DNA of 64,000 bases from Ectocarpus siliculosus. Lineage: Eukaryota > Sar > Phaeophyceae > Ectocarpales > Ectocarpaceae. The stretch lies in contig FN649728.1 of the NCBI GenBank assembly GCA_000310025.1, forward strand, positions 62,001 through 126,000. The letters run 5' to 3'. Every line of letters starts with the position of its first letter. The stretch's first letter is position 1. Under the pieces are notes generated by a model. The model was given only the letters and a program-made list of their open reading frames with translations. It was not told where the DNA came from and searched no databases. The position numbers were made by a program, and so were the translations under genes. Below are positions 48,801 to 62,200 of this stretch, piece after piece.

Positions 48801-51800
48801 CCCGTCCACCCACTCGAACAGCCCCTTCGTACGCACCGCCAATGCCTTGAGCGACACAAACTCCCTCTCGAGGGCGTATTGTTCTTCCAACCCGGTACTC
48901 TCTCCAGGGGTCGGGTTAGGACCAACAACCGTGTCCTTCCTGTCTGCCGCTGCGGGAGGAGGCGGACGCTCATGGTCGTCCGAGGCACCTTGTAGTCTGG
49001 ACGACTCATCAGCCGCTGCCTTCCTCCGTTTTGCCCCTCCACTCTTCCGCCTCCGGCCGCCGGTGGACGGCTCTGCGACCGCTCTCGCCTTTACCGAAAC
49101 GACGTCAGGTCGATGGTCATTTTCGTTGGAGGCACCGACGAAGCCGTGCTTGCCGCTCACCGCACACTCGGGGGAATCAGGTTCAGGATAAGCGCGTTTC
49201 TGCTTCCGCCGATAAGCTTCTGCTGAAACCTTAGCTCCGTTCACGTCTCCGTCACCTCCCACGCCCCGGGAAGACTGTTTTTGTCGCAGTTTGGCCCACG
49301 CGGCCTGGTGCAAGAGAAATGGGGGACGATAGTTGTTCGCAAGGCCAAACACCCCCATCCGTTGACGCGAACGTGAACAGTGTAAAACCACACTACCTGG
49401 TACACGATGGCAAAGGTTGCGCCGTCTCCTGCGGTGGCCTGTTTTCCCGCCCAAAAGCGACGACAAGCCATGAAGGTCGTGCCTAATCGTCTGCATTCGG
49501 GTTAAACCAAAATCACCGACCGCGTATCGATATGTTCCAAAAAATCGAATCGTGTCTCAAGTAACGCTGTACTATACTACAGAGCCACTCGCGACCCGAT
49601 GACGACGTCTTGGACAATATCAACCACGGTCGGCATGAATCCAGACGGCTACACACGGTTATCATGAAACTTTTGATTGGGTTTACACCCGGAATCATGT
49701 TAAAAGGCTAAGGTTTCGTTGCTAGGTGGACGGGTGAAAATGAGAACCACAAACAGTACAGACAATGTAGCGGCAGCTGCTTGAGACGTGTTTTGAAATC
49801 GTGATCGCGTGACTGAACGTCCGGCGGGGCAAAGGCTATTTACGGTACAACGTCACACGATACAAGATACAAGATAAGGCCACAACCCAGGATTCGTGTT
49901 TCGTTCGCAAACATCCCATCCCCGGACACAGGAATCGCTGTGCGTCCAGGGTTAATATTTTCGCGTCAAAAAATGCACAAGCGGTATTATTTCGATGTAG
50001 TCTCAACCCAACAACACGTGCTCCTTTCTTGCCTACAAGGTGTAGTGTTCGTGCCAGAAATGAAAGTGTGGGGCGTTCGTCCAAGGCTTTACCCATGAGT
50101 TGCGTCGCCGTCGACCGCAGCTTCAGAAATTCCTCCCAAAAAGGGTTTCCTAACGACGCCGCGGGAGGCAGGCGCAGGGCGAGAGCCTAACTATACGCTC
50201 GCTCCGAATTCAATCTTGCATCCGTCACATAAAGTGTTGACCGCTCAAGATCATGGCGTGAGATCAAGAGGGAGATACCGATATGCTTCGCTGTCACGAC
50301 ATTTACTGATTGAAAAAAAACGTATAAAAAATGCGAAACGATCAACAATCAGGCTGAAGATTCGCAAACACGAGAGTAATGTTTTTTCACATGTTGAGCG
50401 AAGAGCTTCATACATCGGATCGAGACGTCGGATCCTGTACTTGTATTTCGCCCCACCTCGACACACGGAAAATCAACCGAAAGTTTCACCTGCACAGCCG
50501 CCATCAAGCCGACCACGTCGAGGTTGTCCCCAGTCCACTCCATACCATCTCCGCCTTCGTGCCCTGCCTTGGTACAACGTTCAACGAACACTTTGGCCCT
50601 ATCTCGGAGCTCCTCGACTAGGACGTCTCGACCCCTCAGCGGCCTCAGGCCGCCAAGAAGGTCAGCGGCCTCAGTGTTCTGGTGGCAGTTGACGACGTGC
50701 ATCCTGCGATCGACAACATGCAAGCAAGCAACGCACGTGCCGCGGCGACAATGGAGCGTTAGAATCCTTGGGACCTCGTATGAACGACGTTGAAATCGCA
50801 CCGGAGGCTTTCTGGTTCTCGAATCAAGGCTTCCTAACAGGGTCTAGTACGAAATACGACCACACCTGGTACTAATAGAAAAATGGCCAGCCTCCTTAAA
50901 AACAACCTATGGCGGTCACAGAGAGACTTGCTGAAAGATAAGGGTGTCCAACCTAGCACAACGCACCTACGCTGGAGCAGCATCGAGTACAGCTGGCACA
51001 CGGTCGTCTTGCCACACCCAGTAGCCCCAACGAGAAGCAGCGGCTCGATATGGCTCAGACATCGCCCGGAAAGGCGGAACAATCGTCGCATATGCCTGCA
51101 GCGCGATGGCGTAGGCGGGGAAGGAGGGGGGGGGAGGGGGGGGGGGCGCAAAGAATTGAAAACAATACGGCGTTAGAGAGAGATGGTTGAAACGGTCGAA
51201 ACACTGATGAAGCGATACGACGACGAAATGACGTTGTAACAGCTATCCCAACTCTACATCAACGAAGCTTGACGGCAGGGCTCAGTTAATGAGATTCCAC
51301 ACGGTAAATCCTCACGTGCGGCACCTCACTACAAGGGCCATAGGATACTCGCTTTTTACATCACGGCCCAGACGCCTTGTTTGAATGACACCAACTTCAA
51401 GTCCTCCAAACAAAACTCAGACAAAGCACTCTTGATCAATGGTCACCATGTTCCTCGTTCTCAACCCCAAAAGAATGTTTACAAAGGGGAAATATCGTTT
51501 AGCACGATACGATACGCACGATACGCCTCCGAGATTAGCAGCCTAATCCGATAGCACTCGGGCACGACTGCCCTCCCTACAACTCTTGGTTCGAACAAAA
51601 AAAGACGGCGGGAGACGTGGGTGGCTCAGTTAAGTAAGATTCCGTTGCGGTTTTATCCCCACCGCCGAGCCCACTACAGGCACAGCGTACGGATGTCCCT
51701 AACTTTTCGCATCACTGCCACACCACAAACCCAGTATGAACAGGACTACGCAGCAGCTTTGGCTCAAGATAGCCTCTATTGCAAAAGTATACAAAGCTTG

Positions 51801-53249
51801 GAAATCGCGGAAAAACAAGCTGTTTGTTGCAGGCAGCGCGAACGATCATCAAGACTGAAGACGGTGGATCAAGAGAGCTCAGTAAATGGTATGAGATTCC
51901 GTGTAAGTTGTCCACAACGGCGACGCACTACACGCCACCAATCGGAGTCCTTATCTTTAACGTCACAGCTCGGATAGGATCCACATACACAGCGAAAAAA
52001 GCGAACAACCTTGTTTTGGAAATCCCTGTTATATTGACTAGGAAACGTGAGACACGGAAACACTGCAGGCCGCATCGTACAGATATTTCGATTGAGAGAA
52101 ATAAGCGACATTATCTTAGGGTTACCCCCCACGGTGTTGCCAACGGGCAGTGGTCTCAACATTCGAATGTCAGCGACGTTCCTTTCTCCCAAAATGTCGA
52201 CAACGAAATTAAGCAAAGCAGCAGTAGCGTTCGGCCGCTCGCGACAGGCTGTAGGCAGCCAAATCAACAACCGGAACGTCACGCCTCCATCATCACTACA
52301 ATACACACTTAACATTCAGCCAACAAGCCAAACAAGAAAAGGCAACGTGAACGTTCGAACGGCCTCCGTCCAAACAGTATCTTATTCCACAAGTGACAAT
52401 GATAAAGGGCCAGTTCGGCCAGCCGTCCAAAATCAACCATGGGACAGAATCATTACCACTTAATACAACTGTGCTATATCCTCCTTTGCGGCACGGTACG
52501 TGTAAGTGAAATATTGCAAGGGTGTGTTCTGTAGGGTACCCACAGAAGGTACCGGCGGTATTTTTCCGGGTATTTAGCCTACAGAACGTTACAGACGAGT
52601 TCTGTGGTACTTCCGCTACCCTACTGGATACTTCTGTGAGATCTGTGGCACTTCCAATACCCTACAGAAAACGCCTATGAGTTCTGTGACGCTCCAATAC
52701 CCTACAGAAAACCTCTGTACACATTTGTTAACCTACCCGCTATGTTCTGTGAGATCTGTACGACCTTCGCACAAACCCGATTTTTTCTGTTGAGTTCTGT
52801 GGCACTGGCGATACAACACCGGATATTTCTGTAAGTTCTGTGGCACTTCCGATACCCTACAGAAACGTTCTGTGAGGTTCTGTAACCCTTTCGATACCCT
52901 ACATAATTCTTCTGTGAGTTCTGTCACACTTCAAATACCGTACCGGACGCTTCTGTGAGATCTGTGACACTTCCAATACCCTACCGGAAACTTCTGTTCG
53001 ATCTGTGACGCTGTCAATACCCTACCTACCGGGCTACGCCTGTACGCTCTATGTTCTGAGTCAGGCCCACCAACATCATGGTGAGAATGCACCGCACACA
53101 TACATACACCACACACATACACATCATTGTGAACAACCACGACGCATCTGTATCGCTGTGGAGGAGAGGGACATGAGCTCTACCTCTACCACCGCGGACC
53201 CTCCGAGCGGATCATCGATCGCTGCGAGAGGAGTCAAAGCGCGGGCAAA

Positions 53250-53286
<37 letters not shown>

Positions 53287-56200
53287 CCACCACCACCAGA
53301 ACGCGAGGGAGCGGTAGAGACAGTTGACGCGGGAGGCGGTGATGCAGGCGTGCCCGTAATCGCACCCGCAGCCGTCTACAACAAGAACGGGGAGCCGCAT
53401 GCCGTGGACGCGGCTGTGGTGAAGGCAGTCGATGACTTCACGGTGCCAGCAGGCTTTGTGAGGAAAGGGTCCCGCGAGAAGTCGTACATGTATTCGCTTC
53501 GAGTGTACATCGAGGCGTCGAGCAGCGACAAGCACCAGTTTTTCTGCATGGCCGACTCCTTGTGCCGCCGCAAGAACAAGATGATCCCCTGCAAAGGCGG
53601 CGACCACAGCAACGTCAACTCGCACCTCAAGAATGGGCACGGAGTGCAGGGGATGGGTGGCGTCGTGAAGGAAGGGAAGAGAAAGGGGCCGAAGCAAGAG
53701 CATCACGGCAAACTTCGCGGCGAGCAAGAACTCGGGTGTCGGGACGGACAGGTGTGTGCGTCAGGTTTCTCTGCTTGTTGTGTGTGTACATGTATGCATG
53801 TATGTGTGACTGCTGTACTGCAGTAGTACTCCGTGAGGAAACCTTACCTGCGCGAACCACGTAACCAACTGACTGATGTTGGTATCTCACGCTTGTCCCG
53901 TTCTCCCCTTTGCAATGCTGTGCCGATACGGTACATTGTATTGTATTTCTGTTTCTATTCGTTCCCTTTGGCAGAGTCCGTCAGCTCCTGGCTGTGAAGA
54001 TGGTCGTGGAAAAGTTTTTGCCCTTCTGTTTTTCTCATCTGGCACAACTTGGCGGGATCTCACGGGGTTGTTCATTGCCCAAGACACACCTTTTCCGGCG
54101 CTCTCGTCTCGGCGCGTCAAGCACATCCTTGTGGAGTTACCAGGGCGAACAACCGGATGCAGAGAGAGCGGGGGGGGGTGGTATATACCTGGGGTATTCA
54201 TTTGAGCAACATGCTTAAATGCCCCCCTATTTTCTGTTCTGTGACACTTGCAATACCCTACAGAACGTTACAGACGAGTTATGTCACACTTGCAATACCC
54301 TACAGAAAGCGGCTGTGAGTTCTGTCACACTTGAAAACCCTACGGACACTTCTGTGACGTCTGTGATGCTACAATACCCTACAGAAAATGTGACTTCGGC
54401 GACGCTCCAATACCCTACAGAAAACTTCTGTGAGCATTTGATAACCTACCCGCGAGGTTCTGTGAGTTCTGTACGACCTTGGCACAAACCCGATTTTTTC
54501 TGTTGAGTTCTGTGGCACTTGCGTTACAATACCGGATATTTCGGTGGGATCTGTTGCACTTTCAATACCCTACAGAAAACTTCTGCGAGTTCTGTGACAC
54601 GACAGTACAGTACAGAAAACGTCTGTAGAGATTTGTGAACCTACCCGAAATGTTCTGTGGGTTCTGTACGACCTTCTCACAAACCCGATTATATCTGTGG
54701 AGTTCTGTGACACTTCCAATACCTACCCGATAGTTCTGTGAGTTCTGTGACAACTTCGGATACCCTACAGAAAGTTACAGACCCTACAGAACATACCCTT
54801 GAAATATTGAGTGTTCCAATCTCCCGGCCAAATGTTGACGGCGTCCAGATTACAGTTATCTCCGTCAACTTCCGTGTCGGTACATACACGTAATATTTCG
54901 TGCCACCTTTGGCAGCCACTGTCACCTCCGCAGTTCCATGGTTACGGCCATGTCCGCAAGCCTAAAAAAGGTCAACAATCGCGGCACTCACTTACAGAAC
55001 GGTGGCTTGCCACAACCTTGTGGTCTTCCTCAATTTCCATTGCAACCCGCGCGGCAATCGAAATGAGGCACAACTGAGGGTAGTCGCAAACCACAGGTCG
55101 GTAGATCAGAGCCGTGATCGTTCACCTTCAATAGTGCAGGAAAAAACTCTGGGCGCAGACAGCGCCCTCTATAGTGCAGGAACCTGCCCTATTGAGGATG
55201 GACCCGTTATAGATCAGGTTGGACACACACACCGAGGGTTATTTTTTAAATGCTTTCATTTCACCATCACTCTCCTTCCTCTCATCGCGCCCAATCCCAT
55301 CATCATTTTCACAGCTATTTTAGCTCTGCGTCGTTTGTTGTGGGAAAGCTCATCGGGTGACCTTCCCCGCAACGAACGGCGAGGGCCAGAACAGAGGGAA
55401 AAATGACGATAAGACGGAACAAGCACTGCAAAACGAACTCGAGTGCAAGGTATTAGCCCGGGTTAGACATTTGCAGTCTTCTTCTGTTGCTACAGTTTAC
55501 GTTCTCCATCCGCCGAGAAAAACTAAGCCTCCCCCATGCCGCCCGCTCACGGGGCCCCAGGTAATGGCGTTTAAAAGAGTGTTCCGTTCTTAACCGCCCG
55601 GAGACTGTGGTGTGTGTATTCGTGAGAAGGTTAGCGCGGTCGATGCTAATCATGAAGACAAACCAACCCGGACAAAGACACCTGACAGTTGCAACGCAGA
55701 ACCGAGGGTACACGTGCTGCTGCAGACAACAAGCACTCTCCGCATTGCAAGGGTTTGGTTCGTGCGACAATTCAGGATGTGCAGTACTTGTAGAGTACGC
55801 GTGCAGAGGCATGATCAAATACAGACACAACATGCCACAGGGGGAAACCACACGTGTCGCGAGGAAGACTGCTCGCGCCCACGCTACCCCTTCAACCAAT
55901 TTCATACTCTGATAGCTCCGCGAACCGTGAGCGTCAAACCATGAACTCAAGCCTCTACTCAACAGTGCAGGACATGTAATATTGAGGACCTCTTCTGATT
56001 GGTGCAGGTGCCGGTTATAGAGGAGGTAAAATTTCTAGCGGCCCACCGTCACAAGCCTGACGTCATTGACTGGAATTGCTTCGACTCCCTCAATGGTACA
56101 AATGAATATCCCTATCGCTGGATAGGGCAGTGAAAGCGGCGACCAACCATCAAAAAAGACGGTAGGATGTCATCCGCTGTTGTGTTGGGTGTTGTTCGGT

Positions 56201-59200
56201 CATAGCAACGTCACAATATCGCAAGGCCACCAACCTGGTCATCGCCACTCGTTGAAGACCAGCCTCGAGACCCTCGCCCCTGTCCAGCATCGGCTCGATA
56301 ACAGCCAACTGCGAGAATCCTCCAAGATCAGACTCGTCCACTAACGAAAAATCTTCACCGGTCTCCATTGCGTTTACGGCGATGGCCTCTCCCGCGTGTT
56401 TCTGGCTGGGAGGCGGAGACGTGCCGTAGAGGCAGTCAGGATCTAACGGCACGCCGATCTGCGCAAAGCAAAACGCAGATTGCATCGAATCGTTACGACA
56501 AAAAAAATGCCAACTTGAAAAAGCAGTCAGTTCCTGACTCATGACACAGTTTGGTAACCATGTCCCCTTTAACGTACCCGACCCTCATGCTACTGACATT
56601 AGAATCTTGTTCAGGCACCACGTGCGGCTACTTACAGATAACACATGACAGATCTCAGCCGGTTCTTACGCCGCCTACCGATGTATCGAGCTTCAAACTT
56701 GTCTGTATGCGTGTGTCTGGGAGGAACCAAAAACCTAGCTTCCCGTGGCGCGACGTTGTGCAAGCAGTAAAACTCAAGAAAATGGCCATCGGTGTCACTC
56801 ATACTCCGTCAGGCGCAAGTTTCGACGGCCTTACATGATGTCCAGGGCCGCTGGCCCAACTCATCATGTTTGTCAGAATACCTTAAGATCGTAACACTCA
56901 ACGGGATCATCTCGAAACTTGACTATTCCTTGTTCGGCAATGAATGATCACGTTTCGGGATCACCCGGTTGAGGGTTGCGACCTTGCGGCACTGCTGACA
57001 ACCAGGGTGAGTTGACCAAGCCGTCCACGCGGGTATATCCTAGGTCGTCGAAACTTTTGGGTGGCAACGCATGGGTGAATTCAGACCATTCGATGTAGTA
57101 ACATTGTGGATAGTGTGAGAATCCTGTTTACCAAGCGCAGCTGCCGCTGTGTGCGTTGTGTGTGTTCTCGATACGGCTTTCCCTGCTTTACGTTCCCAAC
57201 GAATCGGACCGGGTGGCGGTTGATTTCGTTGTCTGCGCCGGAACAAGGGTTGATAATGCACGGTACCGAGGAACAACCCGTTTGGCTGGCATTCCTCCGA
57301 CCGTTTTCAAAACTATCCCCAAGAGCATGCGCTTCGGATCTCCAACAAAGGAGGTCAGTACACCAGGTGCTCTAGCACCGTGAGTTTCAACACACATATT
57401 TCAAAAGCAAAACCACGTGCTCCCTTAAGAGCAAGTGCCGACATTGTTCCACGTGGGCAACAGCACGACTACGTCGTTTATATCGACGTCGCACGTCACT
57501 GAATTTTCATTACAGCGATGCATTCAACGGTGCACCATGTTGAGAACGATTGACCAAAGCGGTGGCCATTCATACGACACAACCCGTGTTTCTTGCATTC
57601 GTCCGACAGTTTCCGAAACTTTTTCCCCAAGAATACGCCCTTCGGCTCTGACACAGGATGAAAGTACACAAGGTGCTCCAGCACCGTGTGTTCCACCACC
57701 ATCCATCTCGAGCAATCGGACGTGCTCCCAGAGCAAGTAGAAACATCGTTTGGCGTGGACAACAGCACGACTACTTGACCAAAGCGGTCGGGGTTCATAC
57801 GAATCAATCTGTGTTTATTGTATTGTTGTTCAACAGTTTCCGACAGTTTCCCCAACAACGTACCCAAAGGTTACGAGTCAGCGCACAGGGGTGCGAGCTA
57901 TTTTCAAAGCGTAATTTCTCTACAACCAGAGGAGGTTACCACTGTCGAATAGGGCAGTTTTGGAAGAATCTCGTCGAGAGCTTTCCTGAGAAGTATTGGT
58001 GGGCGCTCGCACGCTTGGGGTTAGCGATATATTACGCTTTGAAACTCGATCGCACCCGTGTGCGCTGACTCCCAACCTTACGGTATCCTCGTTCTTGTGC
58101 GCCTCACACACTGACACAAGGTGCTCTGGCACCGTATGCCAGTACATGAGGAGGGAATCAACGAGGAACGTGCTGTTGGACAAGCTGGAGATAACGCTTC
58201 ACGAGAACAGCAACACGGCGGTAACCTGTGAAGCCATCTAGTGGAACATATATATATACATGTATCGATCATAGGCGGGGCGAACGCGTGCCCGGCGAAA
58301 AATCAGCGTGCTACATCGCGGCTTGGAGGGGATGCGAGGTCAGTGGTCGAAGCACCACCGGATGACCGACTATTGAGTTTTGTCAACAGCAGAACGTGTT
58401 CCCCAAGCCGTTGCGGAAATTGTTTGACGAGGAAAACAACGCCGCTATGTCGTTTAAAGCGATGTGGTACGCAACTGAATCTTTCCTGTGCATCGGCGCA
58501 TTCAGCGGTGCAAAAAATTGATCAAAACAGTCATCAAAAGCGGTCCGTATTCACACGAAACAACTCGCGCTGCATGAATTCGTCCGACCGTCTGCGAAAC
58601 TTTCCACAAGAACACGCCCTTCCTCAAGAGCTGGAGCACCGCGCCTGCTAGCGCCATGAAGAAACCAAAGCAGAATCACGAACTCCCAGAGCAAGTACAA
58701 AAATCATTTGAGGAGGGCAACAGCACGGCTTCTTCGTTTGAGGCGCCGTCGAACGTCATCTTACAGTGTATCTTGCTGAGAGCATCCGACCAAAACGGTC
58801 GGCGGTCATACGCAACACCCCGTTTCACTTGATTTCATCAGACAGTTTTTGAAACTTGCCCAAAAAAACGCGACGTTCGGCTCTGACACAGGATGCCATT
58901 GCACATGGTGCGCAAGCACCGTGTGTTCTAGCACTCTGAATCGTAAGCAGAGCGACGTGCTCCCAGAACAACGGCAAAAATTGTTTGACGAGGGCAGCAG
59001 TGCGGCTGTGTCGTTTGAAGCGACGTCGTCTCATCAAAAAAAATCGTCGGTGGGTAAAACGATACACCATGTTGCTGAAAACATTTGACCGACGCCATCA
59101 GCATTTAAACTATATGAAACGGTGCACGATATTGATGAAACCATTTGATCGAAGCCATCAGCATTCGTACGCAACATCCCGTGTTCCTTGTATTGGTCCA

Positions 59201-62200
59201 ACAGTATCCGATATTTTCCCCAACAACAAGGCACCTCACACACTTGACACAAGGCTTTCTGGCAGCGTATGCCACGAGGAGGGGAACAACGAGGAACGCG
59301 ATGTTGGACAAGCTGCGGATGTCGTTTCACAAGAATAACAACAGATATTGTGCAACAAATGTATATCGATCACAAGCGGGGCGAACGCCCCCCCCCCCAC
59401 CCGTATGCCCACCATCCCCCCAGCCACCCTACTCTCCCGCCCTTGCTGCGGAAATGTGAGAACCTGCCCCGGTGAGAAATCACCGGCACGTGTTGTTCAG
59501 GCGTGAAAGAAATGATGCAGATATACGTTGTCGCGTACCTGCTCTTCGAGTACGGCTCTCATGGCGGCCTTCTCTTCCGCGCTTCGCAGCCGCTCGGCCA
59601 GCAGCATGTACCTGTCACCAGACAACCAACGGTGGGGAATCCACCCATCAAATTTCCAACTTTGAAATGACGCCAACATCGAGGCCCGAAGGTAACTGTA
59701 CGGCACGATGAGAACACCGCCTAGTACCTTCGACATCATCTGACAGGATTCGGCGACCTTACCCTTCCTCCGCCAGCTGCTGCTTCCCCTGTGGTTTCCG
59801 GCCGGCCCACCGGAGGAGGTCGCGCGGAGAAATCGCGCCGTGTTTTCCCAAGAAAAGCCGGCTGCTTTGACGTTGAGCCTGCTCACGGACAAAATTTAGC
59901 GTCACAAGAGAGGCGAATGATCAGTAACATCCTAGACACGATCAACATCAACGATCAATTTGCACCACTACCAAACGTGATATGTTACATGACCTACAAA
60001 GTGACCAAAACCGTGCTTTTTCCGAAAACAACTGTTCACCCTTAGGGTACCTAACGTACAAGAGTGCAAGGCGAGTCGCACATCCGTTCACCTGAAGCTC
60101 GTGAAGCACCTTGACGAGCAGCTTGCAATGACTCGGCGGGAGGCCACAGCGTTCGGCAAGGATGATTTCCCACTCTGCGCCCGGAATATCATCAACATGC
60201 ACCTGAAAACAAAACGCACGTCACGCATCGGTAAAAGAGCGAGCTCCGTCAAGATTCAACAGATGTCATGTTCTAAGCAACACAACGTTCAAACCCCCCC
60301 AAAAAAAAATGTGCAACTACATGGACTCCAAGGAAGGCAATATTTTGGACCTAAAAGAACCACACAAGAAAACAATTCGATACTTTTATCGTTGAAACTA
60401 CTCGAAATGCTAACACGATGGCGTAGTCTTTTACACACCACATAATCCGAACCAGACCAAAAAATTTCGCACCGTTGGGTACTATTAATAACGCGATAAC
60501 GGGAGTGCTGCAGGAAAACACCAATTGATTTTAAGTACCTCCATGAAACGATTCCTGAAGGCGCGGGAAAGCGGCTTGCGGCCACCGTAAGCGCCGGGAG
60601 GGTTTTGTGTGGCAAACAGGCGAAAGTTGGGGTGGGGCTTGATTGTCTCCTGGGTCTCCGACAGGTACAGCTCGCGGTTGTGGTCAAGAAGTCGGTTCAG
60701 GGCCTCCAGGACCTGAGGGGAAAGTCATATCCGTAAACACCAGGGGCAACTTTTAGTCAACCCGTTCCAGCCAAGCGACAGCGTTTCTACCAAAGGCTCC
60801 ATGCACGTCCACTGATAAAAAATGTCTCAAACAAACTTCGACTTTTCTCAGCGTCAACGGGATTGTCAATGTTTGCCATTACAGGGTAAAACAACTACGT
60901 ATAATACTTACCTCGGAAGGAGCCAGGTTGAGCTCATCCAAGATGATCCAGTAGCCCTTCCGGAGGGATTCAACAAGGACGCCCTGCAAGGAAAAAGACA
61001 TGCACACATCACATTTTAGGTATGGTTATCACACGTTGGTATGTTGTGGGGAACAAACTGGTTGCTCTGCAAACAGAATAAAAAAACACTGTTACCGTTC
61101 GATCAGAATCAACCGATCACCCTCTGGCTTGGCGGGGTCGGCTCTTTCAGGTTCAAGACATGGTCGGTCCTGTTTGGGGAAAGAAGATTGTTCATCACCT
61201 CGAGAGGGGCATTGAAACTAAGATATAACCCAGAAACACATCACAGCGGTACCGATGTCCAAAAACAACGTTCTCGCGCTACAGCCTAGAAGATGCAAGG
61301 CGGAGTTCATGTCCAATTTTCAGCAAAAAATTTGGCATGATTACCTTATGAATCACTTCAACAACAGAAACAGTACGTGATAGCCCAACTTTTTTGCTCG
61401 ATCAGAATCAACCGAACACCCTCTGGCTTGGCGGGGTCGGCTCTTTCAGGCTCAAGACATGGTCGGTCCTGTTTGGGGAAAGAAGATTTCTCATCACCTC
61501 GTGCAATGCATTAAAACAGCGAAAGAAAACAAGACAAAAACGGAACATGAGGGCACTTGTTACAGTCCAGTAGACCCGAAAAGGCTATGAACAAATCTCG
61601 TAAGTCCTGCTCCGCAGTTCACCATCATGTCAGCCCTTCTCGTTAAAGAAGCCTACTTCCATCAAAAGCAGAGACCATGAGTTCCTGACGCTATCATAAT
61701 CCTTCGCTCTCAACACGTCTTGCTCCCTAGTAAAACGTTACAATAACCGTTCTCAGAGATGAGGCTTTCACGAACAAAAGACGCTAGGGCTCTTTCGAAA
61801 AAAATCGTCTGTTGTAAGAGATATGAATCAGTACCTAAAAAAATACTAGCGACCACAGCGTGTAGCACCGTGCCAACAAACCCTCGTCGATCGTCACAAC
61901 CGTATGATACAACTCCTAATCGCGCTAGGCTTTCGCTCGATCAGAATCAACCGAACACCCTCTGGCTTGGCGGGGTCGGCTCTTTCAGGTTCAAGACATG
62001 GTCGGTCCTGTTTGGGGAAAGAAGATTTCTCATCACCTCGAGCCACGAATATTAGTAGTTCCTACAAACGTTACAACGCACCTAGGCGCGGGGAAGCAAT
62101 TTTTCAACATTTTTCAAACGACAATCTCTACACCCAAACAATCCTACACTCAGACACGCTGTTGGGTTCAACGTCAAGGCAGAGAGGGTGTGGCAATCGG

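Larger units (their letters stand above)
52517..54801 (+). mobile_element. hAT-type DNA transposon nested in MDN1 intron 7
   Basis: A 2,285-bp element with terminal inverted repeats that read CAAGGGTRTGTTCTGTAGGG inward from each end, with a single mismatch. It is flanked by an exact 8-bp direct repeat AAATATTG at 52509-52516 and 54802-54809. An 8-bp TSD and a CA-(A/G)-GGG terminus are hallmarks of the hAT superfamily. Arrays of short TTCTGT/ACAGAA motifs fill about 500 bp at the left and 580 bp at the right. Between them lies a plus-strand ORF with a BED-like finger. No DDE/hATC catalytic region is visible, so this copy is non-autonomous. It is inserted antisense to MDN1. Confidence 0.9.
56235..59878 (-). 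other. MDN1: Midasin exons 5-7: AAA3-AAA4 connector
   Basis: Exon 5 (59878-59763) encodes the conserved connector LGKHGAISPRDLLRWAGR. Exon 6 (59611-59539) completes it with YMLLAERLRSAEEKAAM. Midasins carry the same connector (GKHG.. RDLFRW .. YMLLAERLR) between AAA modules. Exon 7 (56458-56235) is a less conserved acidic segment running into VAMTR, just before AAA4. Exon 5 ends with GG and exon 6 supplies the next G, so the join restores EEG-YMLL. Intron 7 is the longest in the window because of a transposon insertion. Confidence 0.9.

Noticed and set aside
53212-53727. 171-codon minus-strand ORF with a cysteine run
   Set aside because: Reverse of the polyalanine tract of the BED-finger ORF; no support.
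52517-54800. Regular short repeats as a possible CRISPR array
   Set aside because: Units are variable, overlap TTCTGT/ACAGAA palindromes and lie between the TIRs and TSD of a eukaryotic transposon.
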